Source: an uncultured Aquimarina sp. (GTDB lineage: Bacteria; Bacteroidota; Bacteroidia; Flavobacteriales; Flavobacteriaceae). From it: a DNA stretch of 64,000 nt. The stretch spans positions 744,001-808,000 of the forward strand of contig CANMFM010000004.1 in NCBI GenBank assembly GCA_947497175.1, given 5' to 3'. A model generated the notes under the pieces. It worked only from the letters and a program-made list of their open reading frames with translations, was not told the origin of the DNA and made no database searches. The first letter of the stretch is position 1. Every line of letters starts with the position of its first letter. Both the position numbers and the translations under genes were made by a program. Below are positions 9,670 to 19,164 of the stretch, in pieces.

Positions 9670-9693
9670 CGTATATTATAGAAAATTTATCTT

Positions 9694-10554
9694 CTAATTA
9701 TTCAACGCTTCTGCACCACCTACAATTTCTAAGATCTCATTGGTAATCGCCGCTTGTCTTGCTTTGTTATATGATAACTTAAGCGAGTCTCTAAGCTCGG
9801 TTGCATTATCAGTTGCTTTGTGCATTGCTGTCATACGTGCTCCGTGCTCTGATGCAAAAGAATCGCGTATTGCCTTATACAACTGCGTCTTAAGTGATTT
9901 AGGAATTAATTGCTCTACTATCTCCTCTTTTGATGGCTCAAAAATGTAATCCACATTAGTTACAGTTGCATTTTCTACAGGAACGATTGGTAAAAATTGC
10001 TCTGTAGTAACATCTTGCGTAGCCGCATTTTTAAATTTGTTATAAACGATTACAATCTTATCATAAGAACCAGATGTAAATTGCTCCATCAAATCTTCAG
10101 CAATTGCAGCAACATTAGCAAAAGTAAGATCATCAAATAGTTCACTTTTGTTTGCAACTACTGTATGTGTTTTAGAAACTACATCATTAACTTTTTTACC
10201 GATGGTCACAAAATCTACTTGTTTACCCGCATACTCGTTTTCGTATAACGCTCTAACAGCTTTAACGATATTGTTATTAAAGGCACCGGCCAAACCACGG
10301 TTTGAAGCAATTGCCACCACTAAAACTTTATTTACTTCACGTTGTTCTGAAAAGACACTAGCGCTATCGCCTTCGAGAGAAGCGCTCAAGCTTTGCAATA
10401 ACTCAGTAAGTTTATCTGCATATGGACGCATCGCCGTAATGGCCTGCTGCGCTTTATTAAGCTTAGCAGCCGATACCATTTTCATGGCACTGGTGATTTG
10501 CATCGTTGAAGATACAGAGGTGATTCTATTACGTAATTCTTTTAAGTTTGCCAT
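9694..10554 (-). CDS. atpG: ATP synthase F1 gamma subunit
   Basis: A 286-residue central-stalk subunit that rotates within the alpha/beta hexamer. The N-terminus (MANLKELRNRI, then ITSAMKMVSAAKL) and the C-terminal helix (YNKARQAAITNEILEIVGGA) are the two conserved coiled-coil strands of gamma. Length is usual. It is the last gene of the atpB-E-F-H-A-G operon, separated from atpA by a 119-base repeat-rich spacer and followed by a strong terminator. Assignment secure. Confidence 0.98.
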   Translation of the reverse strand: MANLKELRNRITSVSSTMQITSAMKMVSAAKLNKAQQAITAMRPYADKLTELLQSLSASLEGDSASVFSEQREVNKVLVVAIASNRGLAGAFNNNIVKAVRALYENEYAGKQVDFVTIGKKVNDVVSKTHTVVANKSELFDDLTFANVAAIAEDLMEQFTSGSYDKIVIVYNKFKNAATQDVTTEQFLPIVPVENATVTNVDYIFEPSKEEIVEQLIPKSLKTQLYKAIRDSFASEHGARMTAMHKATDNATELRDSLKLSYNKARQAAITNEILEIVGGAEALNN

Positions 10555-10559
10555 TTTTC

Positions 10560-10677
10560 TTAGTATTGAGTATTGAGTAGTAAGTAGTGAGTACTTTCCT
10601 GGTCAATACCTTTCTAATATTAAACTCTTTATGAAGTACAGCATATAGAAAATTCTACATACTGTACTCAATACTAA
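10560..10677. repeat. Repeat-rich, palindromic atpA-atpG spacer
   Basis: The spacer is bounded by a 13-base inverted repeat (10560-10572 with 10665-10677), one copy of which overlaps the atpA stop codon. Inside is a 16-base near-palindrome (10635-10650 with 10653-10668, two-base loop, two mismatches that become G-U pairs in RNA). The other end has tandem agtattgagt / gtagtaagtagtgagt units. Sequences of this kind recur in flavobacterial spacers; here it fills the whole gap. Confidence 0.75.
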
Positions 10678-12254
10678 TTTTTATATTTTGCTGAAATCTC
10701 TTTACAGGCAGATAATAACACATCGGTTACTTCGTCTGTAAGTTTTCCGGCTTTAAGCGTATCCAGAGTATCTCTATGTTTTGCATTAAGATATTCTATA
10801 TAGTCGCTTTCAAATTCTTTTACTTTATTTACAGGAACGTCTCTCAATAAGTTTTTAGAACCTGCATAGATGATCGCAATTTGATCTTCTACCGTATACG
10901 GATCATTTTGTGCTTGCTTCAGAATTTCAACATTACGCTTTCCTTTTTCAATTACATTTAAAGTTGCTGCATCAAGGTCAGAACCAAACTTAGCAAACGC
11001 TTCTAGTTCACGAAACTGAGCTTGATCTAATTTTAGAGTACCTGCAACCTTTTTCATTGATTTAATCTGCGCTGATCCACCCACACGAGATACAGAGATA
11101 CCTACGTTAATTGCAGGACGCACCCCAGAGTTAAATAAATCTGAAGTTAAGAATATCTGACCATCTGTAATCGAAATTACGTTGGTTGGGATATAAGCAG
11201 ACACGTCACCTGCTTGTGTTTCAATAATTGGAAGGGCCGTTAATGATCCTCCTCCTTTTACTTTATCTTTTAAAGAATCCGGAAGGTCGTTCATGTCTTT
11301 TGCAATATTATCATCAGCGATAACTTTTGCAGAACGCTCTAATAATCTTGAGTGAAGGTAGAATACATCCCCAGGGTATGCTTCACGACCCGGTGGACGA
11401 CGTAATAATAATGAAACTTCACGATATGCTACCGCTTGCTTTGATAAATCATCATAAATGATTAATCCAGGACGACCTGTATCTCTAAAATACTCTCCGA
11501 TCGCAGCACCTGCAAATGGAGCATACACCTGCATTGGAGCAGGATCAGAAGCATTAGCAGCTACAATAGTGGTATATGCCATTGCTCCTTTATCTTCTAA
11601 TACTTTAGCGATAAGTGCTACTGTAGATGCTTTTTGCCCTATGGCAACATAGATACAGTAAACAGGCTCACCCGCATCATAAAATTCTTTTTGATTAAGG
11701 ATAGTATCGATACAAACTGTTGTTTTACCAGTCTGACGGTCACCGATCACCAACTCCCGTTGCCCACGACCAATTGGTACCATAGCATCAATAGACTTGA
11801 TCCCTGTTTGTAGCGGTTCGTTTACCGGCTGACGGAAAACAACCCCAGGAGCTTTACGCTCTAATGGCATCTCAAAAGTTTCACCTTCGATAGGACCTTT
11901 ACCATCGATAGGATTCCCTAGTGTGTCAACTACACGACCTACGATTCCTTCTCCAACATTGATAGAAGCAATACGCTGTGTACGCTTAACTGTTGCACCT
12001 TCTTTTACTTCTGTAGAAGAACCTAAAAGTACTACCCCAACATTATCCTCTTCAAGGTTAAGTACGATACCTTCTAAACCTGATTCGAACTGTACTAATT
12101 CTCCGTATTGAGCATTAGACAATCCATACACACGTGCGATACCATCACCTATTTGTAATACGGTCCCTACCTCTTCTAATGAAGCTGATGCTTCAAAACC
12201 AGATAATTGTTGCTTTAATATTGCTGATACTTCAGCAGGATTCACTTCTGCCAT
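10674..12254 (-). CDS. atpA: ATP synthase F1 alpha subunit
   Basis: A 526-residue non-catalytic nucleotide-binding subunit of F1. The Walker A motif is GDRQTGKT near residue 170, and the family signature [10 protein letters not shown] follows near residue 375; RPALNVG-like (RPAINVG) precedes it. N-terminal beta-barrel and C-terminal helical domains are complete and length is typical for Bacteroidota. It lies 59 bases after atpH. The stop TAG overlaps the inverted repeat that bounds the next spacer. Assignment secure. Confidence 0.98.
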   Translation of the reverse strand: MAEVNPAEVSAILKQQLSGFEASASLEEVGTVLQIGDGIARVYGLSNAQYGELVQFESGLEGIVLNLEEDNVGVVLLGSSTEVKEGATVKRTQRIASINVGEGIVGRVVDTLGNPIDGKGPIEGETFEMPLERKAPGVVFRQPVNEPLQTGIKSIDAMVPIGRGQRELVIGDRQTGKTTVCIDTILNQKEFYDAGEPVYCIYVAIGQKASTVALIAKVLEDKGAMAYTTIVAANASDPAPMQVYAPFAGAAIGEYFRDTGRPGLIIYDDLSKQAVAYREVSLLLRRPPGREAYPGDVFYLHSRLLERSAKVIADDNIAKDMNDLPDSLKDKVKGGGSLTALPIIETQAGDVSAYIPTNVISITDGQIFLTSDLFNSGVRPAINVGISVSRVGGSAQIKSMKKVAGTLKLDQAQFRELEAFAKFGSDLDAATLNVIEKGKRNVEILKQAQNDPYTVEDQIAIIYAGSKNLLRDVPVNKVKEFESDYIEYLNAKHRDTLDTLKAGKLTDEVTDVLLSACKEISAKYKN

Positions 12255-12313
12255 TTTATAGTAATTTAGAAGAATGAGATAAACCTCTCATTCCCTTATT
12301 ATTAATTTATATT

Positions 12314-12841
12314 TTAATTACTTAATTCTCTCTTTAAATTGGTAAGCTTATTAGCAATACTTGCGTTATATTGCAAATCACCTACTCTTAGAATAAATCC
12401 ACCAATGATGCTTTCGTCGATTACATTTTCTATAGTTGCTTCGTTTCCTGTAAGCTCTTTCACCTTGGCCTGCACCTTTTGGCTCAAAGCTTTATCTAAA
12501 GGAACGACAGTGGTTACTTTTGCCACCTGAGTATTATTTAGCTGATCAAACAAAACAATGTATTGTTTGGCTACATCTGCCAATAAGTCAACTCTTTTAT
12601 TTTGAATTAATGTGTCAAACAATTTTTGCGTACTCTCTCCAACGTTTTTAAAGATCTCACGAAGTGAAGCCAATTTCACTTCACTTTTAATCAATGGACT
12701 GTGCAACACCATTCTGAGCTCGGCACTATCATCAACAGTAGCGATAATACTTTGCATGTCTTTCTGAACATCTTCTGTAGCTTTCTTATCCTGAGCTAAA
12801 CTCAAAACTGCTTTTGCATAACGTATTGCTGCTCTACTCAT
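12314..12841 (-). CDS. atpH: ATP synthase F1 delta subunit
   Basis: A 175-residue OSCP/delta protein of the peripheral stalk, joining F1 alpha to subunit b. N-terminal RAAIRYAKAVLSLA and the C-terminal segment ENVIDESIIGGFILRVGD are the two diagnostic regions of the family. It begins 6 bases after atpF, so the pair is tightly coupled. Length normal. Confidence 0.97.
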   Translation of the reverse strand: MSRAAIRYAKAVLSLAQDKKATEDVQKDMQSIIATVDDSAELRMVLHSPLIKSEVKLASLREIFKNVGESTQKLFDTLIQNKRVDLLADVAKQYIVLFDQLNNTQVAKVTTVVPLDKALSQKVQAKVKELTGNEATIENVIDESIIGGFILRVGDLQYNASIANKLTNLKRELSN

Positions 12842-12847
12842 GTATGA

Positions 12848-13348
12848 TTAGTTTAAAGTAACATCTCCTAACATAGACTCTACCAACTCTAATTGCTTGT
12901 CTTTGCTATCTAATTCTTTTCTAACTACTTTTTCTGCGATCTCTACAGAAAGTCCTGCAACCTGACTCTTAAGTTCAGCAATAGCAGCTTTCTTTTCACT
13001 TTCGATAGTTGCTTGTGCTTGTGCTACGATCTTGTCTGCTTCTGTCTGTGCTTCAGCTTTTGCATCAGCAATCATATTTTCTTTAAGCTGTCTTGCTTCT
13101 TTTAGCATACCATCACGCTCGGCTCTTGCTTCATTTAAAATTCGCTCATTATCAGCCTGAAGATTTTGCATTTCTTTTTTAGCTGCTTCAGCAGATTCTA
13201 ATGCATTTTTAATACCTTCTTCACGAGTATTAACTGCTTCTAAAATAGGTTTCCAGGCAAACTTTCTTAATACCAATAACAACCCTACAAAAAGTAATAT
13301 CTGCCAGAAAAACAGACCGAACGAAAAATCATTTATTAACTTATCCAT
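12848..13348 (-). CDS. atpF: ATP synthase Fo b subunit
   Basis: A 166-residue peripheral-stalk subunit: one N-terminal membrane helix at about 8-28 (FGLFFWQILLFVGLLLVLRK) then a long alanine/glutamate/lysine-rich coiled coil. The position between atpE and atpH and the ITRE-like NTREEGI at the stalk base agree with subunit b. One b gene only, so a homodimer is expected. Confidence 0.97.
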   Translation of the reverse strand: MDKLINDFSFGLFFWQILLFVGLLLVLRKFAWKPILEAVNTREEGIKNALESAEAAKKEMQNLQADNERILNEARAERDGMLKEARQLKENMIADAKAEAQTEADKIVAQAQATIESEKKAAIAELKSQVAGLSVEIAEKVVRKELDSKDKQLELVESMLGDVTLN

Positions 13349-13431
13349 AATTAATTATGTTGTTTTCTTTGTTGTCTAATTTTAAAACTTAGTAATAGCT
13401 GCAACCAACCGTTGCAGCTATTACTTGTAAA

Positions 13432-13623
13432 TTAAGCTGCGAATAAGGCAGCAAATCCAATACCTTCAATAAGTGCTGCTGCAATAAGCATAGCAGTTTG
13501 GATTTTTCCTGAAGCTTCTGGTTGACGAGCAATAGCTTCCATTGCCTGACCACCGATTCTACCAATACCTAAACCAGCACCGATAACAATCAAACCAGCT
13601 CCTACATAATTTAAACCTTCCAT
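13432..13623 (-). CDS. atpE: ATP synthase Fo c subunit
   Basis: A 63-residue two-helix proteolipid forming the rotor ring. The polar loop is ARQPEASGK and the ion-binding carboxylate is Glu53 in the second helix (ALIEGIGF). The residues that complete a sodium site in known Na+-type rings (a helix-1 Gln, and Ser/Thr after the Glu) are replaced by Ile, Gly and Ile here, which suggests proton coupling. The short length is normal for Bacteroidota c subunits. Confidence 0.97.
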   Translation of the reverse strand: MEGLNYVGAGLIVIGAGLGIGRIGGQAMEAIARQPEASGKIQTAMLIAAALIEGIGFAALFAA

Positions 13624-13655
13624 AATAAAGTATTAAAAAAATTAAACAATTATCG

Positions 13656-14723
13656 TTAATGATGTGCCTCTTCGTTTGCCATACCGAAGTATAACGCAGA
13701 CAACATCGTAAATATATATGCTTGTAATGCCGCTACCAATAGTTCTAATAATGATAGTGCAAATGCTAAACCAAAAGATAACGGGCTACCAATCCAGCTC
13801 TTAAATAAAAACATCATCCCAATAATACTCATTAATACAACGTGACCTGCAGTCATATTTGCATACAAACGAATCATTAATGAAAATGGCTTAATAAAAA
13901 CCCCCAATAATTCTATTGGTGCTAACACTATTTTCATAAATGTTGGCACACCTGGCATCCAAAAGATATGACCCCAATAATTTTTGTTTGCTGTAAAATT
14001 GGTTATCAAAAATGTTAATAACGCTAACGCAAACGTTACGGCAATATTTCCTGTAACGTTAACTCCAAGAGGAGTCATTCCTAAAAGATTTAAGAACCAA
14101 ACAAAGAAAAACACAGTAAGCAGAAAACTCATATACTTCTTATATTTTTTCTCTCCGATATTTGGTATTGCTATTTCATCCCTAACAAAGAGGACAAGTG
14201 GCTCTAAAAAACGCCCCATTCCAGTTGGGATACCATTATTCTTTTTATAAGATTTTGCAAGCCCTCTAAACATAAAGAACATCAACACACCAATTAATAG
14301 CATGCTTACAACATTTTTGGTAATTGAAAAGTCTAGTGGCTTTGCATTAGTCGCATGATGATCTTCATCGTAATTTATTGTCCCTTCAGCATCTGTCTTA
14401 TAGATTTTGCCATGATACAACTTGTAGTAATTGCCATCAACCTCTGCAACCGTCTCACCGTGGTGGAATTTTGAAGAGGAAAAAATTTTCAATCCATCAT
14501 CCCATAGAATGACCGGCAAAGGAAATCCATAATGTGTTCCCGTTTCCTCATCAGAAAATAATGTAAAATCATGTGAATCCTGAAGGTGATGATCAATAAA
14601 CTCTTTGATCTCTGTTTTTAAGTTTCCTTTTCCTTCTTTTTCAGATTCTTTTGCGAATAAATTTGAAGTGGTAAAAACCAGTGTAAAAATCAATAAAATT
14701 TTAACTACAGTACGTTTTTGCAT
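13656..14723 (-). CDS. atpB: ATP synthase Fo a subunit
   Basis: A 355-residue channel subunit. From ATG 14723 it has a signal-like N-terminus (hydrophobic 6-22), a long periplasmic insertion of about 100 residues that is histidine/aspartate-rich, then the membrane domain. The essential arginine lies in LMIRLYANMTAGH near residue 295. The N-terminal periplasmic extension is usual in Bacteroidota. ATG 14735 is an alternative; the TTG at 14759 is rejected because it overlaps a promoter-like box. It opens the atp structural operon. Confidence 0.95.
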   Translation of the reverse strand: MQKRTVVKILLIFTLVFTTSNLFAKESEKEGKGNLKTEIKEFIDHHLQDSHDFTLFSDEETGTHYGFPLPVILWDDGLKIFSSSKFHHGETVAEVDGNYYKLYHGKIYKTDAEGTINYDEDHHATNAKPLDFSITKNVVSMLLIGVLMFFMFRGLAKSYKKNNGIPTGMGRFLEPLVLFVRDEIAIPNIGEKKYKKYMSFLLTVFFFVWFLNLLGMTPLGVNVTGNIAVTFALALLTFLITNFTANKNYWGHIFWMPGVPTFMKIVLAPIELLGVFIKPFSLMIRLYANMTAGHVVLMSIIGMMFLFKSWIGSPLSFGLAFALSLLELLVAALQAYIFTMLSALYFGMANEEAHH

Positions 14724-14756
14724 TACACCTAACATTTCGGTTCCTAAATTTGGGTG

Positions 14757-14764
14757 CAAATGTA
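14757..14764 (-). promoter_or_regulatory. Candidate -7 box for atpB
   Basis: Minus-strand TACATTTG followed by C, a full match to TAnnTTTG, 34 bases before ATG 14723. No clear -33 element is seen. It would give the structural atp genes a start site separate from the upstream atpZ/DUF6168 genes. Confidence 0.5.
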
Positions 14765-14845
14765 CATAATTATGTTAGATTCTTAAACTATTTTGGCTAA
14801 ATAAGTTTGAGATTATTTTTAAATATACAAGTGTTTGACAATCAG

Positions 14846-15223
14846 CTATTTGATAGAATTGAGAATTCTTGAAACATAATACACTTCTAGGAATAAACAA
14901 ATTAGATAGGCAACAAAAAAATCAAGAAAGACATTTTTGTTCATTTCAAAATTGCTGAGTTTTATGATGGCTAAAAAGACTCCTAGCTTTACAAGACTAC
15001 CCCACATAAAGATAAAACCTAACTGATCTTTAAACTTTTTACTTCCCAAAATAATTCCTGAAGTAAGTAACATAGTAAATACAGCATTAAAAAAATATGA
15101 AAGATTAATCATTTCCATATTCCGATTAAGAGAGAAGAAATTTATAATGCCAATATGAATAGCATATGTACTTATTAAAATGATAAAAAAAAGTACTAAA
15201 AAACGAAATAAGCCTTTGCCCAT
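14846..15223 (-). CDS. DUF6168-like small membrane protein upstream of atpB
   Basis: A 125-residue protein with four hydrophobic segments (about 8-26, 43-60, 68-86, 98-118). It matches the general form of DUF6168, found next to ATP synthase genes in Flavobacteria. Size, topology and place before atpB resemble AtpI, which helps c-ring assembly elsewhere, but the sequence itself does not show that function. It lies 75 bases after the AtpZ-like gene. Confidence 0.65.
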   Translation of the reverse strand: MGKGLFRFLVLFFIILISTYAIHIGIINFFSLNRNMEMINLSYFFNAVFTMLLTSGIILGSKKFKDQLGFIFMWGSLVKLGVFLAIIKLSNFEMNKNVFLDFFVAYLICLFLEVYYVSRILNSIK

Positions 15224-15298
15224 TATTTAGAAAAACCTTTACTTATATAATAAAACATACACAGATTAAGACATTTACAATCAATAGTATACATCAAA

Positions 15299-15568
15299 TT
15301 AGGGATTAGACTTGTTTATTCGATTCAATTGTTTGATTACCAAATATATAGAAGCGGTTACTCCAAAAATAACAAGCCCCATAGTGAACCATTGCTTTTC
15401 TAGCTCATAATACTCATCCAGTTTTTTTCCTGTATAAGCACAAAGAAATATAGTTGCTCCCATCTGGAATGCTATTCCTGTTAAAGCAGCATATCTTCTG
15501 AGCTGATTTTTATTTTTGCCTGGGTCTTTGTCTTGCTCCACCTTAGATACTGTGTTTAGAACATACAA
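15299..15568 (-). CDS. AtpZ/AtpI-family ATP synthase accessory protein
   Basis: An 89-residue protein with two membrane helices (about 29-47 and 61-78) joined by a short GKKLDEYYELEKQW loop, the layout of the AtpZ/AtpI family. AtpZ-type proteins precede ATP synthase operons and have been linked to c-ring assembly or Mg2+ supply. No in-frame ATG is available at the 5' end: the frame opens with TTG at 15568, with GTG at 15541 as the alternative start. Confidence 0.75.
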   Translation of the reverse strand: MYVLNTVSKVEQDKDPGKNKNQLRRYAALTGIAFQMGATIFLCAYTGKKLDEYYELEKQWFTMGLVIFGVTASIYLVIKQLNRINKSNP

Positions 15569-15813
15569 TTCCTAAATCACTATAGTTAATTAATATGAGT
15601 AGATCTATTGCTGGCTTCTACTATTGTCAATTCTTTCTGCAACTCTACGAGGAGAATCTTATGCTTTTATACTGCGCAACTGGCATGTATCCAGCGTTGT
15701 AATTGAACTACTGTTTTTTATAAAGCCTGGTCGTTTGAGTTATATTTTGCTTAGACTGATCTTACCTAAAGTAGCCTAAAAAGCTCCATAAACCAAAAAA
15801 CTTCTAGCCTAAA

Positions 15814-16266
15814 TTAAGCTGATTTGCCTTGCCCCTGGGCTGATGCTCCTGGTTGTGGCTGTCCTGGTTTTTGATCACCTGACTTACCCAAGGATTTTAC
15901 ACCACCTTTCATATTACATGATGCATTAAAGTTTGCCCCAGGCTCAACTGCTAATTTACCTACAGTTACTTCTCCTTCGATATGTGCTGTTGGTTTTAAT
16001 GACAGCGTATTGGATACATTAAGGGTTCCTGAGAACTTTCCTTCAAAATCAGCATCAGAACACTCCAATGTTCCTTGTATAAAGCCTGATGATCCAACAA
16101 CTACTTTGCCAGTTGTCTTAAACGTTCCTTCAATGGTTCCTTCGATTCTAAAACCTCCTTCAGAAATAATATCGCCAACGATTTTAGTTCCTTCGGAAAT
16201 TTTGTTTTGGTTGCGTGAGAAATCGGTCATACCCTGGTCTCTTCCTTTTTTGTTATCTGAAAACAT
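15814..16266 (-). CDS. Bactofilin (polymer-forming cytoskeletal protein)
   Basis: A 150-residue protein with a central beta-helix built of short hydrophobic/glycine turns (KIVGDIISEGGFRIEGTIEG, then GKVVVGSSGFIQG) at about 28-115, and a Gly/Gln/Pro-rich flexible tail. Bactofilins polymerise without nucleotide and scaffold envelope processes. The start lies 27 bases after the porW stop, so the two are probably co-transcribed, which suggests a connection to the secretion/gliding apparatus. No membrane-targeting helix is obvious. Confidence 0.9.
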   Translation of the reverse strand: MFSDNKKGRDQGMTDFSRNQNKISEGTKIVGDIISEGGFRIEGTIEGTFKTTGKVVVGSSGFIQGTLECSDADFEGKFSGTLNVSNTLSLKPTAHIEGEVTVGKLAVEPGANFNASCNMKGGVKSLGKSGDQKPGQPQPGASAQGQGKSA

Positions 16267-16293
16267 AATATATAAGGGGGTTTAAGTTATTAT

Positions 16294-18930
16294 TTATTGT
16301 CCTGATTCTTCTTCTGGTTGTTTATATTCTTTATAGTCTTCCAGAGTTTTATGAATCTGTAGAATTCTATAATTAGGCGACGCTATAGTAAAATGTTCTG
16401 CATCAACTTTTTTATAATATTTCTTTCTTCTATTCCATTTTGTAAGGTCTACGCCTCGTGTATCTTCAGTTTTACCCAAAGACAATAATTCTGCAAACCC
16501 TTCAGCTCCCAACCTATTTCTTTTTGTATGTACAACTACAAATTGTTGATCTTTAGTATACACATCTATAGAAACTTTCATTTTTTCATATCGAAGCTCT
16601 TTGATGATAGCCTCTAAATGTTCTTTAAGGGCTTGGGCCTGATCATTGTCTGATGTAGAAAATGTATAAACCAATTTATGATTTTCTAGCTCGTCTACAC
16701 CCTCTTGGAAGGCACTGTTTTGTATCTGTGGTATGGTAACCTGATAAATGATCTGTGCCTTCTTGCCTTCTGGGCTTTGAGGATAATTAAGAGAAACGTA
16801 ATTAAGTGCCTCTTTATAGGCTTCAAAACCTTTATATCGACCCATTGCCTGCGCTTTTAATAATTCGAATTTTGGCAAAAAGTTTTCGTCATCTCCAAAT
16901 TTTGTAATCAGCTCATCACTGCGCTGGATTACAGAAGCATATTTTTGGTTTTGAAAATCTTTATATAATATATTGTATTGAGCTTCTGGTGTATCTACAT
17001 CACCTTCTAAAGTCTCTTCTGGATTTTGCAGAATCTTAGCATATCTTGAAGTCCCATGATTATTAATTACATCCTGCTTGTATTTATCAGCATTGACAAT
17101 ATCATTCTGAACCTGATAAATTTTAAATAAATTATATTTTGCAGGAACGATCAAACGTTGTTCTGGATCACTTTGTAAAAGGTTTTCAAACTTATCAATA
17201 GCCAAACCATATTCCTGAAATTTTTCTTTATAAATAACCCCGAGTTGGTAATACGCAAAATTACGGTCTGTTTTTAAGCTATCTATAACCGTCTGGTCTG
17301 TAGGAAGCTGAGCAATATAAGTTTGCGGATCAAAAGCCGGATCTGAATCTATAGAATATTCTTCCTCTTCCTCTTCTTGTGCTTCAGATGAAACGGCACT
17401 TGGGTTCGTTATGCTAGAAACTCTCCAATTATCTTGTAATTCTCTATTTCCGTAGGTTCTTTTAAATGCTGTTTTTCCGTATGCAACGGTCGTTTGATTG
17501 TAAAAATAAAATACTGCCGGAGCCTTTGATTCTTTAGGCACTATGCCTCCGGGTTGTTTGAAGCGTTTTTCTATTGGTAACTGATCTTTTATTTTGGCAA
17601 TTTCGGCAGCCTTCTCGGCCGCTATAGCTTTTGCTTTAATCGTTTCGGTATATTCAGAAAAATATGCCAATTTCTCTTCAGGTGACATGGCAACAAGAGT
17701 AAGAATGCTGTCGTTAACCTTGGCAATTCCTTCGTACAAAATCACATCATCCAGATTGTCACGTTTTTTCTTTAGAACTCTGTATCGCTTAGAATCTACA
17801 ATCATACGCTGTAGCGTACTATCATAATATGCGCCTGATGCCGCGTATTCTTTTCTATCAAAATTGATATCTCCAAGGGTATAATAATTAAGAGATTCCA
17901 AATACTTGTCTTCTGATTTGGTGCGTAGCGATTTATTGTAATATTCTACTGCCAGATCAATAGAATCCAGTGTTTTGAAATAAACCGCCTTTTGATTATA
18001 TATTTTATCCAGAAAAGGTCGGTTTTCTCTGTTTTTCTCAAGCTTTGTTAATAGCTCTAAAAATTCTTCTTTATCTCCTTTTTCATAATCAAAATTTCGT
18101 GCTTTTGCCATATAGGCATTCATTAAATAGCGTCTTGGGGTTCTTCTATTTAATTCTATAACCCGATCAAAGGCATAATTAGCGCTGTCTTTAAAGCCTA
18201 GTTGGTTTAGCAACTGCCCTTTTATGTATAAATAGCGTCCTTTTTCTTCAAATTTTTTGGTATGAACCGCCGCTTTGTTAATGTAGGTAACCGCAGAGTC
18301 TTTCTTCTCGAGATTAATGTATGCCTGAGCCATCATAGCCACAGCATCAGCATAATCTTGGGGTTTCATATACTCTTGCTCGATCATTCTTGTTAAATCC
18401 TCGATCGCTTTTTCATTATTATCGAGTCGAAGATTAGTTTTTGCTCTCCAAACTTTAGCGTGATTAATCGTATTACTGGTAGGGTATTTGTAAAGAATAT
18501 AATTGAAGGCTTCAAGGGCAGGTATAAATCGTTGTTCAAAGTATCTCGATTTACCCAGCAATAAAAATGCCTCATCAATTTTAGGGTTACGCTCTCTGCC
18601 ATCAATAAGCATAGTATGTTTTTGGATTGCCTTAACGGCTTTCTCTTCGGCCCTATCAAAATTCTGGTTCAATACTTCATTAGGTAGTCTTACATCTTCA
18701 CTTACAATCATTCTCTCAATCGGAAGTAATTCCCAAAAGTTATCTTTATAGGATTGTATGATATCCTGCCGGCCCTGATCAAAAGCTAATCGGCCATTGT
18801 ATAGTGTATTATTCTTTGTGGTAACGTCGTGCCATACACGATTAACGAATTTGTCCTTTTTGCGTGAGCAAGCAAATCCCAAAACAGCCAAAAATAATAC
18901 CAACGTGATTTGTGATATTTTTCTTCCCAA
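16294..18930 (-). CDS. porW: Type IX secretion periplasmic lipoprotein PorW/SprE
   Basis: An 878-residue TPR lipoprotein. A lipobox GFACS lies near residue 21, then the characteristic NTLYNGRLAFDQGRQ segment near residues 41-55, and TPR units across most of the rest, with an acidic EEEEEE stretch near residue 517. SprE of Flavobacterium johnsoniae and PorW of Porphyromonas are needed for type IX secretion and gliding. The frame opens with TTG at 18930; I find no in-frame ATG that keeps the signal peptide. Bactofilin follows at 27 bases. Confidence 0.88.
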   Translation of the reverse strand: MGRKISQITLVLFLAVLGFACSRKKDKFVNRVWHDVTTKNNTLYNGRLAFDQGRQDIIQSYKDNFWELLPIERMIVSEDVRLPNEVLNQNFDRAEEKAVKAIQKHTMLIDGRERNPKIDEAFLLLGKSRYFEQRFIPALEAFNYILYKYPTSNTINHAKVWRAKTNLRLDNNEKAIEDLTRMIEQEYMKPQDYADAVAMMAQAYINLEKKDSAVTYINKAAVHTKKFEEKGRYLYIKGQLLNQLGFKDSANYAFDRVIELNRRTPRRYLMNAYMAKARNFDYEKGDKEEFLELLTKLEKNRENRPFLDKIYNQKAVYFKTLDSIDLAVEYYNKSLRTKSEDKYLESLNYYTLGDINFDRKEYAASGAYYDSTLQRMIVDSKRYRVLKKKRDNLDDVILYEGIAKVNDSILTLVAMSPEEKLAYFSEYTETIKAKAIAAEKAAEIAKIKDQLPIEKRFKQPGGIVPKESKAPAVFYFYNQTTVAYGKTAFKRTYGNRELQDNWRVSSITNPSAVSSEAQEEEEEEYSIDSDPAFDPQTYIAQLPTDQTVIDSLKTDRNFAYYQLGVIYKEKFQEYGLAIDKFENLLQSDPEQRLIVPAKYNLFKIYQVQNDIVNADKYKQDVINNHGTSRYAKILQNPEETLEGDVDTPEAQYNILYKDFQNQKYASVIQRSDELITKFGDDENFLPKFELLKAQAMGRYKGFEAYKEALNYVSLNYPQSPEGKKAQIIYQVTIPQIQNSAFQEGVDELENHKLVYTFSTSDNDQAQALKEHLEAIIKELRYEKMKVSIDVYTKDQQFVVVHTKRNRLGAEGFAELLSLGKTEDTRGVDLTKWNRRKKYYKKVDAEHFTIASPNYRILQIHKTLEDYKEYKQPEEESGQ

Positions 18931-19141
18931 ACCTGATAATTTATAAGTGTGATAACTAAAAAACTTCCGTTTTAGTGTGTTTAGTATACATAAAAATATG
19001 ATGTACGTTGTAAAAATACATTTCTTTCATTAAAAAACAGGCGGTTAGGTCTTTTTTCTCTTTAAAGAGAATAATCTTTACATTCTGTAATCTGCAAACA
19101 ATAATTTTATCTTAAAATCAATTTGCTGTACTTCCATTTAT

Positions 19142-19149
19142 TATTTTTG
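19142..19149 (+). promoter_or_regulatory. Candidate promoter of the PaaE-like gene
   Basis: TATTTTTG followed by C matches TAnnTTTG, and a TTTG at 19122-19125 lies 16 bases upstream as a possible -33 element. It ends 15 bases before ATG 19165 and shows that the TTG at 19123 belongs to the promoter and is not the start. Confidence 0.55.
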
Positions 19150-19164
19150 CCAAAAAAAATACTA

